A stretch of DNA of 64,000 nt from Actinomadura craniellae (GTDB taxonomy: Bacteria; Actinomycetota; Actinomycetes; Streptosporangiales; Streptosporangiaceae): contig NZ_QLYX01000002.1 in assembly GCF_003289645.1 (NCBI RefSeq), positions 496,001-560,000 on the forward strand, written 5' to 3'. Shown here piece by piece: positions 26,318-40,742 of the stretch (positions are counted from its first letter, which is position 1; each line of letters starts with the position of its first letter). The notes under the pieces are model-generated. The model did no database searches, was not told the origin of the DNA, and saw only the letters and a list, made by a program, of their open reading frames with translations. The position numbers and the translations under genes were made by a program.

Positions 26318-27170
26318 CGTCGTCTTCGTTCCCGTCGGGGGCGGGCGGGGAGCCCTCGTAGTCGTCGCCGACCGACACGTCCCCCTCGTCGGTGCCGGTC
26401 CAAGTCACGTGCAGCTCGCCCAGCGCCTCCACCTGCTCGAACGTCACCACCCGCTCCCGGTAGAGCTCCAGCAGCGCCAGGAAACGCGCCACCACCTCGT
26501 AGGTGCCCGCACAGTCGGAGGTCAGCGTCCGGAAGGTGGTCTTGCGCAGCCGGCGCAGCCGGGCCACCACGATGGCCGCCTGTTCCCGGACGCTCGCCTG
26601 CGGCTGGTACATGTGCTCGACCGAGACGCCCGGCGGGGTGCGGGGGGTCAGCGCCCGGGCCGCCAGCCGGGCGAACTCCACCGGGCCCAGCCCCAGCAGC
26701 ACCTCCGGCAGCAACCCGGCGAACCGGGGTTCCATCGGCACCATGCGCGGGAAACGCCGGGACTCCGCGGCCAGCCGACCGGACAGCACCACGGCGACCT
26801 CCTTGTACGCCCGGTACTGCAGCAGGCGGGCGAACAGCAGGTCGCGGGCCTCCAGGAGGGCGAGGTCCTCCTCGTCGTCGACCTCGCCGGAGGGCAGCAA
26901 CCGGGCGGCCTTGAGATCGAGCAGGGTCGCCGCGACGAGCAGGAAGTGGCTGGTCTGGTCGAGATCCCACTCCGGGCCCCGGGACCGGATGTAGGCGATG
27001 AACTCGTCGGTGACCTTGTGCAGGGACACCTCGGTGATATCGAGCTTGTGCTTGGCGATGAGCCCGAGCAGCAGGTCGAAGGGCCCCTCGAAGACGTCGA
27101 GGTGGACCTGGAATCCCCCGGGTGCGGGTTCCTGCTGCTCACTCACCCCATCGATGGTGGCAGAGCTCAC
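26310..27170 (-). CDS. scpA: Segregation and condensation protein A
   Basis: This is a 286-residue kleisin subunit of the SMC condensin. The N-terminal SMC-binding region has FEGPFDLLLGLIAKHKLDI and the C-terminal winged helix lies near residues 200-255; the tail is strongly acidic (GNEDDDD). The GTG at 27170 lies four bases after the parA stop codon; a second GTG at 27146 is possible. The adjacent parA suggests a chromosome-segregation operon parA-scpA-scpB. Confidence 0.95.
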   Translation of the reverse strand: MSSATIDGVSEQQEPAPGGFQVHLDVFEGPFDLLLGLIAKHKLDITEVSLHKVTDEFIAYIRSRGPEWDLDQTSHFLLVAATLLDLKAARLLPSGEVDDEEDLALLEARDLLFARLLQYRAYKEVAVVLSGRLAAESRRFPRMVPMEPRFAGLLPEVLLGLGPVEFARLAARALTPRTPPGVSVEHMYQPQASVREQAAIVVARLRRLRKTTFRTLTSDCAGTYEVVARFLALLELYRERVVTFEQVEALGELHVTWTGTDEGDVSVGDDYEGSPPAPDGNEDDDD

Positions 27171-27174
27171 CGGC

Positions 27175-28086
27175 TCACTCGAGGTGGCTCCACCGCTCGA
27201 GGACCTCTTTGGCCAGCTCCCGGTAGGCGTTGGCGCCCATCGAGGAGGGGTCGAAGACGGTGATCGGCTCGCCCACCACCGTGGCGTCGGGGAAGCGCAC
27301 CGTGCGGTTGATCACCGTGTGGAAGACCTTCTCCCCGAACGCCTCCACGATCCGGCCCAGCACCTCGCGGGTGTGCAGGGTGCGCGAGTCGTACATGGTG
27401 CCCAGGAAGCCGTCGATCTGCAGGGTCGGGTTGATCCGGCCCTGGACCTTCTCGATGGTCTCCATCAGCAGCGCCACCCCGCGCATCGCGAAGTACTCGC
27501 ACTCCAGCGGGACGAGCACCCCGGCACTGGCCGCCAGCGCGTTGATCGTCAGCAGGCCGAGGGACGGCTGGCAGTCGATCATGATGTAGTCGTAGTGCTC
27601 GATCGCCGGCTTGAGCACCCCGGAGAGGATGTACTCGCGGCCGACCTCGTGCACGAGCTGGACCTCGGCGCCCGACAGGTCGATGTTGCTCGGCAACAGA
27701 TCCATGCCGTCGACGCCGGTCTCCAGGACTATGTCCTCCCACTCCACGTCCGGCTCCAGGAGCAGGTTGTGGACGGTGACGTCGAGCTGGCGGGGGTCGC
27801 CCTTGCCCAGGCCCACCGAGAGGGCCCCCTGCGGGTCGAAGTCGACGAGCAGCACCCGGCGGCCCTGCTCGGCCAGGGCGGCGCCCAGATTGATGGTCGT
27901 GGTCGTCTTGCCCACGCCACCCTTCTGGTTACAGATCGACACGATGCGCGCCGGCCCGTGCTCGGCCAGCGGCTCCGGGTCGGGGAACTTCGGAACCGGG
28001 CGCTGCGTCGGCCCCAGGGCATGACGAGGATCGGTCTCGATGGCGGCGGAGAGCACTTGCTCCGCGGCCTCCTTCGTGCTGGTCAC
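27175..28086 (-). CDS. parA: ParA/Soj-family ATPase linked to scpAB
   Basis: This is a 303-residue P-loop ATPase of the deviant Walker type: CNQKGGVGKTTTTINLG, VDFDPQG and the MIDCQPSLG motif. It has a ~45-residue N-terminal extension. Its position directly upstream of scpA is conserved in actinobacteria. There is no parB beside it, so this is the scp-linked paralogue and not the origin-proximal parAB pair. The GTG start follows GAGAG. A 17-base palindrome lies about 100 bases upstream. Confidence 0.92.
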   Translation of the reverse strand: MTSTKEAAEQVLSAAIETDPRHALGPTQRPVPKFPDPEPLAEHGPARIVSICNQKGGVGKTTTTINLGAALAEQGRRVLLVDFDPQGALSVGLGKGDPRQLDVTVHNLLLEPDVEWEDIVLETGVDGMDLLPSNIDLSGAEVQLVHEVGREYILSGVLKPAIEHYDYIMIDCQPSLGLLTINALAASAGVLVPLECEYFAMRGVALLMETIEKVQGRINPTLQIDGFLGTMYDSRTLHTREVLGRIVEAFGEKVFHTVINRTVRFPDATVVGEPITVFDPSSMGANAYRELAKEVLERWSHLE

Positions 28087-28186
28087 CAGCTCTCGTACCT
28101 TCCCGGCGGCGACGCCGTGCCGGATGCGCGTCCCCGACCTGGGGACCGCCCCCTCGCACGGCCGTTCAAGACGGGGACTCTAGGAC

Positions 28187-28203
28187 GTGACAGGGCCTGT
28201 CAC
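28187..28203. promoter_or_regulatory. Palindrome between parA and xerD
   Basis: GTGACAGG and CCTGTCAC are perfect inverted arms around a single G. The site lies 101 bases upstream of the parA start and could be an operator of parA or the terminator hairpin of xerD; the one-base loop makes an operator more likely. Confidence 0.45.
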
Positions 28204-28257
28204 AAGGCGACGCGCGCCATTCGGGCGGAATGACACCAGGATCGCCCGGCCGCCCCC

Positions 28258-29223
28258 TCACCCCAGAGCCCGGGGATGTGACGTTGCGTACACCTCGCGG
28301 AGCAACTGGACGGTCACCAACGTGTAGACCTGGGTGGTGGTGACCGAAGCGTGGCCCAGCAACTCCTGCACCACCCTGACATCGGCACCCCCGTCGAGCA
28401 AATGGGTCGCGAAGGAGTGCCGGAGGGTGTGCGGCGAGACATCCGACAGGCCCGCCCGGTCGGCCGCGGCGCCCAGCACCATCCAGGCGCCCTGCCGCGA
28501 CAGCCGGCCACCGCGCGCGTTGAGGAACAGCGCCGGCACCCCCCGCCCGGCCCGGACGAGCTCCGGGCGCGCCCGGACGAGATAGGCCTCCACCGCCCGG
28601 CTCGCGTACCCGCCGATCGGCACCACCCGGTCCTTGCCGCCCTTGCCCGACACCCGCACGACCCCGCCCGCCAGATCCAGGTCGTCGACGTCGAGGCCGA
28701 CCGCCTCGGAGATCCGCGCGCCGCAGCCGTACAGCAACTCCAGCAGGGCGCGGTCGCGCAGCCCGCGCGGGCCCTCGTCGCCCGCCAGCGCCAGCAACCG
28801 CTCCACCTCGCCGACCGAGATGGCCTTGGGCAGCCGCCGTGGCGGAGTCGGCGGCCTGACGTCGTGCGCCGGATCGGAGGGGGCCAGCCCCTCCCGCAGC
28901 GCGAACCGGTGCAGCCCGCGCACCGTCACCACCGCGCGGGCGGCCGACCCGGCCGACAGCGGCGGATGCTCCTCGTCGCCCTCCCGCAGGCCGACCAGGA
29001 ACGCCAGCACGTCGTCACGGCTCACCTGCCCGATCGACTCGCGGCCCCGCCCGCTCAGCACCTGCACGTACCGGCGCAGGTCACGCCGGTACGAGGAGAG
29101 CGTGTTCGCGGCCAGCCCGCGCTCGACGGCCAGGTGCCCCAGGTAGGTGCCCACCGCCGACTCCAGCGCGGACCGGGCGGGTACCCGGGCGTCGGGTTCG
29201 GCCGCCTGCGGGAAGGAGTCCAT
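28258..29223 (-). CDS. xerD: Site-specific tyrosine recombinase XerD
   Basis: This is a 321-residue recombinase that resolves chromosome dimers at dif. The N-terminal SAM-like core-binding domain covers residues ~20-110. The catalytic set is complete: Arg in GARISEAVG, Lys in [13 protein letters not shown], the His of [11 protein letters not shown] and the nucleophile Tyr in QVYT. Start ATG 29223 was chosen because similarity begins close to it; the longer frame reaches into the Nudix gene. The gene sits between nudF and parA, the usual context in actinomycetes (pyrG-nudF-xerD-parA-scpAB). Confidence 0.95.
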   Translation of the reverse strand: MDSFPQAAEPDARVPARSALESAVGTYLGHLAVERGLAANTLSSYRRDLRRYVQVLSGRGRESIGQVSRDDVLAFLVGLREGDEEHPPLSAGSAARAVVTVRGLHRFALREGLAPSDPAHDVRPPTPPRRLPKAISVGEVERLLALAGDEGPRGLRDRALLELLYGCGARISEAVGLDVDDLDLAGGVVRVSGKGGKDRVVPIGGYASRAVEAYLVRARPELVRAGRGVPALFLNARGGRLSRQGAWMVLGAAADRAGLSDVSPHTLRHSFATHLLDGGADVRVVQELLGHASVTTTQVYTLVTVQLLREVYATSHPRALG

Positions 29224-29291
29224 GACGAGCCCATCATGCCCGCTGCGACCGCCCACAAGGGCCTGATCGCCGCCGTGTTCTCCGCCGCCGG

Positions 29292-29912
29292 TCACCCTTC
29301 CGGGGCGTCGGGCGCCCGCAGGTCACGGAATCCGCCCGCCCGGGCGGCGGACGCGGCCAGGATGCCGACCACCGCCGTGGGGTTGTGGATGTCGCCGGCC
29401 AGCACCTTCGCCACCGCCTCGTCCAGCGGCACCCACTCGACCGGCATGTCGGCCTCCTCGTGCTCCCGCTGGAACCCGGGTTCGGCGGGCGCCTCGGTGA
29501 GGTCACGGGCCAGGAAGATCCGCTTGCGCTCGTCGGACATGCCCGGCGAGGTGAACGTGTCGACCAGGGTGTGCCAGCGCGCCGCCCGGTAGCCCGCCTC
29601 CTCCAGCAGCTCCCGCTCGGCCGTCTTCCACGTCGGCTCACCCTGGACGTCACGCAGCCCGGCCGGGGCCTCCCACAGCATGTAACCCGGCGCGTGCCGG
29701 TACTGCCGGATCAGCAGCACCCGGTCGGCGCCGTCCAGGGCCAGCACGCCGACCGACCCCGGGTGGTCGATCACATCCCGGACGACGGTCTCGGGACCGT
29801 CCGAGCCGGGCATCCGGACCTGATCGCTGCGAACCCGGATGATCCGGCCGCGGAAGTGCTCCTGGCTCCCGACGACCTCCCACCGCTCGGGATAGTCCCT
29901 GATAGAGCTCAA
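29292..29912 (-). CDS. nudF: Nudix hydrolase, ADP-ribose pyrophosphatase type
   Basis: This is a 206-residue protein with an intact Nudix box, [24 protein letters not shown], and the upstream [18 protein letters not shown] stretch typical of ADP-ribose pyrophosphatases. It would cleave ADP-ribose to AMP and ribose-5-phosphate. The start is a TTG at 29912 with a GGGGG ribosome site. It lies 33 bases after pyrG and is probably cotranscribed with it. Confidence 0.88.
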   Translation of the reverse strand: MSSIRDYPERWEVVGSQEHFRGRIIRVRSDQVRMPGSDGPETVVRDVIDHPGSVGVLALDGADRVLLIRQYRHAPGYMLWEAPAGLRDVQGEPTWKTAERELLEEAGYRAARWHTLVDTFTSPGMSDERKRIFLARDLTEAPAEPGFQREHEEADMPVEWVPLDEAVAKVLAGDIHNPTAVVGILAASAARAGGFRDLRAPDAPEG

Positions 29913-29945
29913 GTCAGCCCCCTTCTCCGCCTGCGGCCCCCCAGC

Positions 29946-31676
<1,731 letters not shown>

Positions 31677-31680
31677 TTAG

Positions 31681-34206
<2,526 letters not shown>

Positions 34207-34220
34207 CGCACCGGAGCCCC

Positions 34221-34237
34221 ACCGAATCCCATTCGGT
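34221..34237. promoter_or_regulatory. Inverted-repeat operator ACCGAAT-N3-ATTCGGT (copy 1)
   Basis: Perfect seven-base arms around three bases lie 37 bases before the start of the thiolase-like gene. The same element recurs at 35883 before the nitronate monooxygenase-like gene, so one regulator, probably TetR-like, controls both. Confidence 0.75.
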
Positions 34238-34273
34238 ACTGTGGTCGGGCAGGTACCGGGCGGGAGGGGTTCC

Positions 34274-35437
34274 ATGACCGATGGGGCGGCGATCGCCGGG
34301 CTGGGGATGACCGAGCTCGGCAAGGTGTACGGGCGCAGCCCGCGCCGGCTGGCGGCCGACGCCGTGCGGCTGGCCGCGGCCGACGCGGGGCTGGCGCTCT
34401 CAGATCTCGACGGGCTGCTGGTCAGCCACGGCCTGGGCGGCTCGCCCGGGATCGAGCTGGCCGGCGCGCTGGGGCTGCGCGACCTGCGGCTGCTCTCCCA
34501 GATGAACGCCTTCGGCGCGACCGCGGGGGCGATGGTCGCGCACGCCGCGACGGCGGTGCTCAGCGGCCAGGCCACCGCTGTCGCGTGCGTGTTCGCGGAC
34601 GCGCCGCTGCGCCCCCGGCAGCCCTCCGGCGCCGCCTACGACCGCGGCGCCCGGGAGTACCACGGCTACGGCGGCATGACGGCCGCCCTGGGGTTCCGCA
34701 GCGTGAACGCGTTCTACGCGCTGGCCGCGCGCCGGCACATGGAGCGGTACGGGACCACCAGCGAGCAGTTCGGCGCCGTCGCGGTCGCCACCCGGCGGTG
34801 GGCCGCCATGAACCCGCTGGCCCAGCTGCGCGACCCGATCACCCTCGACGACCACCAGAACTCCCGCTGGGTGGCCGAACCGCTGCACCTGCTCGACTGC
34901 TGCCTGGTCTCCAACGGAGCGATCGCGGTGGTGGTCACCGGCGCCGACCGGGCCCGCGACCTGGCCCGGCCGCCGGTGCACCTGTGGGGCTGGGGGCAGG
35001 GCCACCCGGGGCACCGGCAGGAGCGCGGCAGCGAGTTCGGCCTGACCACCGGCGCGACGATCTCCGGGCCGATCGCGATGAAGATGGCCGGGATCACCCC
35101 CGGCGACGTCGACGTCTGCCAGCTCTACGACTGCTACACCTACACGGTGCTGGTGTCGCTGGAGGACTACGGCTTCTGCGCCAAGGGCGAGGGCGGCGCG
35201 TTCGCCGCGTCCGGGGCGCTGGGCCCCGGCGGGGCGCTCTCCACCAACACCGGCGGCGGCCAGCTGTCGGGCTACTACATGTGGGGCATGACGCCGCTGT
35301 CGGAGGCGGTCATCCAGGCCCGGGGCGAGGCCGGCGAGCGCCAGGTCCCCGCCCGGGACGTGGTCCTGGTCAGCGGCAACGGCGGCATCCTCGACCATCA
35401 CTCCACGCTGATCCTCAGCCCGCATCCCCGCACCTGA
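34274..35437 (+). CDS. Thiolase-like protein (SCP-x/lipid-transfer type)
   Basis: This is a 387-residue member of the thiolase superfamily of the lipid-transfer-protein subgroup (AGLGMTELGKVYGRSP at the N-terminus; DVCQLYDCYTYTVLVSLEDYGFC; STNTGGGQLSGYYMWGM near the end). These proteins act on CoA esters as thiolases or retro-aldolases, often with a DUF35-type Zn/OB partner such as the gene directly downstream. The ATG follows GGGAGGGG. It is preceded by a palindromic operator shared with the 35917 gene. Likely pathway: breakdown of a branched or steroid-like acyl-CoA; the substrate is inferred. Confidence 0.88.
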   Translation: MTDGAAIAGLGMTELGKVYGRSPRRLAADAVRLAAADAGLALSDLDGLLVSHGLGGSPGIELAGALGLRDLRLLSQMNAFGATAGAMVAHAATAVLSGQATAVACVFADAPLRPRQPSGAAYDRGAREYHGYGGMTAALGFRSVNAFYALAARRHMERYGTTSEQFGAVAVATRRWAAMNPLAQLRDPITLDDHQNSRWVAEPLHLLDCCLVSNGAIAVVVTGADRARDLARPPVHLWGWGQGHPGHRQERGSEFGLTTGATISGPIAMKMAGITPGDVDVCQLYDCYTYTVLVSLEDYGFCAKGEGGAFAASGALGPGGALSTNTGGGQLSGYYMWGMTPLSEAVIQARGEAGERQVPARDVVLVSGNGGILDHHSTLILSPHPRT

Positions 35438-35454
35438 GAGCCCCGGAGCGCGAC

Positions 35455-35856
35455 ATGGACATCGGAACACTGCGGCGGGACGGCCGCACGGACCCGTTCT
35501 TCGACGGCGCAGCGGACGACCGGCTGGTCATCAGGCGCTGCGCGGACTGCGACCGCTGGCACGCCCCCGACGCGACCGGCTGCCCGGAGTGCGGCGGCGA
35601 CCGGCTGGAGTGGGCGGCGGCGGACGGCCGGGCGGAGCTGGTGACCTGGGCCGTGCTGCACGGCCGCCCCGGCCCGGACGGGACGGCGCCCGAGCCCGCG
35701 CTGCTGGCCCTGGTGGAGCTGGCCGAGGGCCCCTGGCTGCAGGCCCGGCTCGACGGCGTGGCCCCCGCGGGGCTGCGGGCGGGCCTGCCGCTGCGGGCGG
35801 CCTTCGGCCACCCCGAGGAGGGCGAGCTCCACCTGCTGTTCCGCCCCGCCGGCTGA
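35455..35856 (+). CDS. Zn-ribbon/OB-fold protein (DUF35 type)
   Basis: This is a 133-residue protein. A rubredoxin-like zinc ribbon (CADC...CPEC, residues ~25-44) precedes an OB-fold acyl-CoA-binding domain. Proteins of this kind bind to and assist the preceding thiolase-like enzyme. GGAG lies six bases upstream of ATG 35455, and the gene starts 17 bases after the thiolase stop, so the two form one operon. Confidence 0.9.
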   Translation: MDIGTLRRDGRTDPFFDGAADDRLVIRRCADCDRWHAPDATGCPECGGDRLEWAAADGRAELVTWAVLHGRPGPDGTAPEPALLALVELAEGPWLQARLDGVAPAGLRAGLPLRAAFGHPEEGELHLLFRPAG

Positions 35857-35882
35857 ACCGGTTCCCGGCCCGGGAACGGTGG

Positions 35883-35899
35883 ACCGAACGGCATTCGGT
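35883..35899. promoter_or_regulatory. Inverted-repeat operator ACCGAA-N5-TTCGGT (copy 2)
   Basis: ACCGAAC-GGC-ATTCGGT matches the 34221 element in 6+6 arm bases and spacing. It lies 18 bases before the ATG of the nitronate monooxygenase-like gene, where bound repressor would block transcription. Confidence 0.75.
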
Positions 35900-35916
35900 T
35901 CAGTACCGTCATCGGT

Positions 35917-37062
35917 ATGCGCACCGAGATCAGCGAGATGTTCGGGATCGACCTCCCGCTCTTCGCGTTCAGCCACTGCCGGGACGTGGTCGCCGCCGTG
36001 ACCAACGCGGGCGGCCTCGGCGTGCTCGGCGCGGTCGCCTACAGCCCGCAGCGGCTGGAGGAGGAGCTGCGCTGGATCGACGACCACGTCGGGGGCCGGC
36101 CGTACGGCGTGGACGTCCTCGTCCCCGGCAAGATCGACGCATCCGCCGAGGAGGCCGCGGCGGGCGGCGGGCTGGGCCGGATGCTCGCGGCCGTCCCGCA
36201 GGAGCACTGGGACTTCCTGGGCGGCCTGCTGGAGAGGTACGGGGTGCCCCTCCCCGACTTCGAGCGGGCCCGGGCGTCCGCCGAGACCGGCGCGGGCGGG
36301 TCGGTGACCAGGCAGGGCGCCGGCGAGCTGATCGACGTCGCGCTGAACCACCCCATCCGGCTGATCGCCAGCGCGCTCGGCCCGCCCCCCGCCGTGATGG
36401 TCGAGAAGGCGCGCGCCGCCGGGGTGGCCGTCGCCGCGCTGGTCGGGACGGTGGAGCACGCCCGCCGCCAGGTGGCCGCGGGCGTGGACCTGATCGTCGC
36501 GCAGGGCGGCGAGGCCGGCGGCCACACCGGCGAGATCTCCACCATGGTGCTGGTGCCCGAGGTGGTGGACGCCGTGGCGCCCCTTCCGGTGCTCGCCGCC
36601 GGCGGCATCGCCACCGGACGGCAGCTGGCGGCCTCGCTGGCGCTGGGCGCCGCCGGGGTGTGGTGCGGCTCGGTCTGGCTCACCACCGAGGAGGCCGAGA
36701 CCCCGCCCGCGGTCAAGCGGAAGATGCTCGCCGCCACCTCCCGCGACACCGTCCGGTCGCGGTCGCGCACCGGCAAGCCCGCCCGGCAGCTCAGGTCGGC
36801 GTGGACCGACGAGTGGGACGGGCCCGGCAGCCCCGGCGCGCTCCCCATGCCGCTGCAGATGATCGTCGCCGAGGGCGCGATGCGGCAGATCGGCAAGGCC
36901 GCCGAGACCGGCAACGAGGGCGCGCAGGCCCTGGCGAACTACTTCGTCGGCCAGGTCGTCGGCCAGATGAACCAGGTCAAGCCGGCCCGGCAGGTCGTCT
37001 ACGACATGATCGAGGACTTCGCGGCCGCCCTCGACCGCCTCAACACCATCACCGCCGGCTGA
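35917..37062 (+). CDS. Nitronate monooxygenase-like FMN enzyme
   Basis: This is a 381-residue TIM-barrel flavoprotein of the 2-nitropropane dioxygenase family: the N-terminal FGIDLPLFAFSHCRD and NAGGLGVLGA, the phosphate-binding AQGGEAGGHTGE and AAGGIATGRQLAASLALGAAGV. In mycobacteria a member of this family (IpdC) works in steroid C/D-ring degradation, which would suit the neighbouring thiolase, but nitroalkane oxidation or an enoyl reductase-like role is equally possible. It shares a palindromic operator with the thiolase operon upstream and converges on the pcaF-like gene. Confidence 0.85.
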   Translation: MRTEISEMFGIDLPLFAFSHCRDVVAAVTNAGGLGVLGAVAYSPQRLEEELRWIDDHVGGRPYGVDVLVPGKIDASAEEAAAGGGLGRMLAAVPQEHWDFLGGLLERYGVPLPDFERARASAETGAGGSVTRQGAGELIDVALNHPIRLIASALGPPPAVMVEKARAAGVAVAALVGTVEHARRQVAAGVDLIVAQGGEAGGHTGEISTMVLVPEVVDAVAPLPVLAAGGIATGRQLAASLALGAAGVWCGSVWLTTEEAETPPAVKRKMLAATSRDTVRSRSRTGKPARQLRSAWTDEWDGPGSPGALPMPLQMIVAEGAMRQIGKAAETGNEGAQALANYFVGQVVGQMNQVKPARQVVYDMIEDFAAALDRLNTITAG

Positions 37063-37065
37063 CCA

Positions 37066-37098
37066 GCCCCGGGCGAGGCGGTGCGCGCCTCCCCCGGC
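37066..37098. terminator. GC-rich hairpin between convergent genes
   Basis: Imperfect inverted arms with the core GAGGCG and CGCCTC fold between the stops at 37062 and 37105 and could terminate both transcripts. Confidence 0.5.
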
Positions 37099-37104
37099 GA
37101 AAGG

Positions 37105-38378
<1,274 letters not shown>

Positions 38379-38382
<4 letters not shown>

Positions 38383-39023
38383 CGGACGGTCTCCCTGATC
38401 CGGAACGGGGCCGTGGTGTGCGCACGGACCCAGTCGAGTGTCGTCCCCGCCGCGAGTTCGGTGAGGACCAGGCCGCCGTCCTCGACGGCGAACGTCGCCG
38501 CCTCGGTCACGACGAGATCGACCGTGCGGTCGGCGGTCAGCGGGAACGCGCACTCCGGGACGATCTTCGGTGCGCCGTCCTTGGCGGTGTGCGTGGTCGC
38601 CACGATGACCGTGCGGGCGCCGACCAGCAGGTCCATCGCGCCGCCGACGCCCAGCACGGGCCGGCCGGGGAGGGCCCAGTTGGCGATCCGCCCGGTCGCG
38701 TCGATCTGCAGCGCGCCGAGCACCGCGACCTCCACCCGGCCGCCGCGGATCATGCCGAACGAGGCCGAGCTGGCGAAGTACGACGCGCCCGGGGTCTCGC
38801 TCACCGGCAGCTTCCCGGCGTGGATCAGGTTGGGGTTCACGTCCTCGGGGGCCGGGGTGGGGCCCACGCCGAGCATGCCGTTCTCCGTCTGGAAGAAGAC
38901 CGAACCCCGGTCCGGCAGGTGGTCGGCGACCAGCGTCGGGATGCCGATGCCCAGGTTGACCACCTGCCCGGGCTTCAGGTGGCGCGCCACGCGGGCGGCG
39001 ATCGCGTGCTGCACGTCGCTCAT
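38379..39023 (-). CDS. pcaJ: 3-oxoacid/3-oxoadipate CoA-transferase subunit B
   Basis: This is a 214-residue beta subunit of a family I CoA-transferase. NLGIGIPTLVADHLP is the family start and FQTENGMLGVGP carries the catalytic Glu that forms the enzyme-CoA thioester; GGAMDLLVGA and TELAAG follow. It transfers CoA from succinyl-CoA to a 3-oxoacid. It overlaps pcaI and pcaF by ATGA on both sides. An acetoacetate substrate (ScoB) cannot be excluded; the PcaF-like neighbour favours 3-oxoadipate. Confidence 0.85.
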
Positions 39024-39700
39024 CGGGTGCCTTCCGCCAGGACGAGGTGGTCGACGAAAAGGTGCGGCGTCACGATGCGCTCCGGGTCGAGGGCGCCGAC
39101 GGGGACGATCTCGTCCACCTCGGCGATCACCACGTCCGCCGCGGTGGCCATGTCCGGGTTGAAGTTGCGGGCGGTCTTGATGTAGGTCAGGTTGCCCAGC
39201 TCGTCCGCCTGCCCGGCCCGGACCAGCGCCACGTCCGCGCGCAGGGGCCGCTGGAACAGGTAGGGCAGGCCGTCGATGACCCGCGTCTCGCGGCCCTCCG
39301 CCAGCGCGGTCCCGGCGCCGGTGCGGACGTAGAAGCCGCCGATCCCGGCGCCGCCCGCGCGGATCGCCTCGGCCATCGTGCCCTGCGGCAGCAGTTCGAT
39401 CTCCAGCCGGCCCTCGGCGTGCCAGCGCACCACGTCGGGGTTGCTGGTGAAGAAGGAACCGACGGCCTTGCGGACCTTCCCGTCCAGGAGCAGCCTGCCG
39501 AGCCCCCGGCCGGGCTCGCCGAGGTTGTTGCTGATGATCGTCAGGTCGCGGGCCTCCGGCTGCCCGCGCAGCGCCTCGATCATGGTCAGCGGCGCGCCGA
39601 CCAGGCCGAACCCGCCGACCATGAGGGTGTGGCCGGGGCGGACCAGGGCGGCGGCCTCGTGCGGGGACCGCAGGAGGGAGGGTGGCGTTCGGGTGTTCAC
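39020..39700 (-). CDS. pcaI: 3-oxoacid/3-oxoadipate CoA-transferase subunit A
   Basis: This is a ~226-residue alpha subunit with MVGGFGLVGAPLTMIEAL, the coenzyme-binding start of the family, IISNNLGEPGRGLG, GSFFTSNPDVVRWHAEG, and PQGTMAEAIRAGGAGIGGFYVRTG. It is the first gene of the pcaIJF-like operon. The GTG at 39700 leaves 81 bases to the divergent LysR gene, enough for a promoter; a TTG at 39736 would leave only 45. No strong ribosome site distinguishes them. Confidence 0.85.
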   Translation of the reverse strand: MNTRTPPSLLRSPHEAAALVRPGHTLMVGGFGLVGAPLTMIEALRGQPEARDLTIISNNLGEPGRGLGRLLLDGKVRKAVGSFFTSNPDVVRWHAEGRLEIELLPQGTMAEAIRAGGAGIGGFYVRTGAGTALAEGRETRVIDGLPYLFQRPLRADVALVRAGQADELGNLTYIKTARNFNPDMATAADVVIAEVDEIVPVGALDPERIVTPHLFVDHLVLAEGTR

Positions 39701-39781
39701 CCGAGCAAGGGTCCGCCATCCCGACACATACGTCAAATATCTAAATCAGCGCTTTCCATAGCTTCTCAGTATCATCGAGCC

Positions 39782-40687
39782 ATGGAGATCCGGCATCTGC
39801 GGTACTTCACGGTGGTCGCCGAGGAGCTGAGCTTCACCCGGGCGGCGCGCCGGCTGCACATGGCGCAACCGCCGCTGAGCACCCAGATCCGGCTGCTCGA
39901 ACAGGAACTCGGCGTCCCCCTGTTCGACCGCTCCCAGCGGGCCATCAAGCTCACCGAGGCCGGGCGGGCGCTGCTCCCCGAGGCGCGCCGGCTGCTCGCC
40001 GACCTGGAGCAGACCGCGCGGCTGGTCCGGCGGGCCGGCGACGGCGGGATCGGCCGGCTCGGCATCGGGTTCGTGCCCTCGGCCGCCAACGGCGACCTGC
40101 CCGGCATGCTGCGCCGGCACCGGGAGCGCTTCCCGGGCGTCGAGCTGTTCCTGCGGGAGATGGACCCCGACGCGCTGGTCCGCGGCCTGCACGAACGCCG
40201 GCTCGACGCCGCCTTCTTCTACCTGCCGTTCGAGGATCCGGCGCTGTCGGCCGTACCGGTCGCGGCCGAGGAACTGGTGCTCGCCCTGCCCGAGGGGCAC
40301 CGGCTGGCCCGCAATCCCGCGGTGGACCTGCGCGAACTCGCCGGCGAGCCGTTCATCCTGCCCGCCCGGCACCAGATGCCCGGCCTGTACGCCTACATCA
40401 GCGAGTTGCTCGCCACCGCCGGGGTGTCCCCGCAGGTCGTCCAGAAGGACGTGTGGATGCTGCAGACCATCCTCGGCCTGGTCTCCGCCGGGCTGGGGCT
40501 GGCCCTGGTGCCCGCCTCCGCCGGGGTGACGTACCGGCCCGGCGTCGTCCACCGGCCGCTGCGCGAACCGCCGGGCCCGGTCCGGCTCGCCGTCGTCTGG
40601 CGGCGCGACGACACCTCCGCCGTCCTCACCGGCTTCCTCGACACCGTCCGCGCCCATCCGGACGGGGCACCTCCCACGACCACCTGA
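39782..40687 (+). CDS. LysR-family regulator divergent from pcaIJF
   Basis: This is a 301-residue LysR-type activator. Residues 1-60 form the winged HTH (RHLRYFTVVAEELSFTRAARRLHMAQPPLSTQIRLLE), and residues ~90-290 are the periplasmic-binding-like effector domain with FHS-type CatM/BenM features (LGIGFVPSAANGDLP). Members of this subgroup sense muconate, benzoate or chlorocatechol intermediates. Its divergent placement next to the CoA-transferase operon implies it activates those genes in response to an aromatic breakdown product. The intergenic 39701-39781 is AT-richer than the surroundings and should hold its sites. Confidence 0.9.
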   Translation: MEIRHLRYFTVVAEELSFTRAARRLHMAQPPLSTQIRLLEQELGVPLFDRSQRAIKLTEAGRALLPEARRLLADLEQTARLVRRAGDGGIGRLGIGFVPSAANGDLPGMLRRHRERFPGVELFLREMDPDALVRGLHERRLDAAFFYLPFEDPALSAVPVAAEELVLALPEGHRLARNPAVDLRELAGEPFILPARHQMPGLYAYISELLATAGVSPQVVQKDVWMLQTILGLVSAGLGLALVPASAGVTYRPGVVHRPLREPPGPVRLAVVWRRDDTSAVLTGFLDTVRAHPDGAPPTTT

Positions 40688-40742
40688 AACACTCGTGCCG
40701 TACGGTGTACGTCGCTGCTGTCGGCGGCCGGAAAGGTGAGAT

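Noticed and set aside
27175-28086. Chromosomal origin-type parAB locus
   Set aside because: No parB or parS-like sites are next to it; the scpA neighbour marks the separate scp-linked ParA.
39701-39781. A specific LysR box (ATAC-N7-GTAT or T-N11-A)
   Set aside because: Short matches can be found in this AT-richer stretch, but none is a convincing full-length inverted repeat, so no site is annotated.
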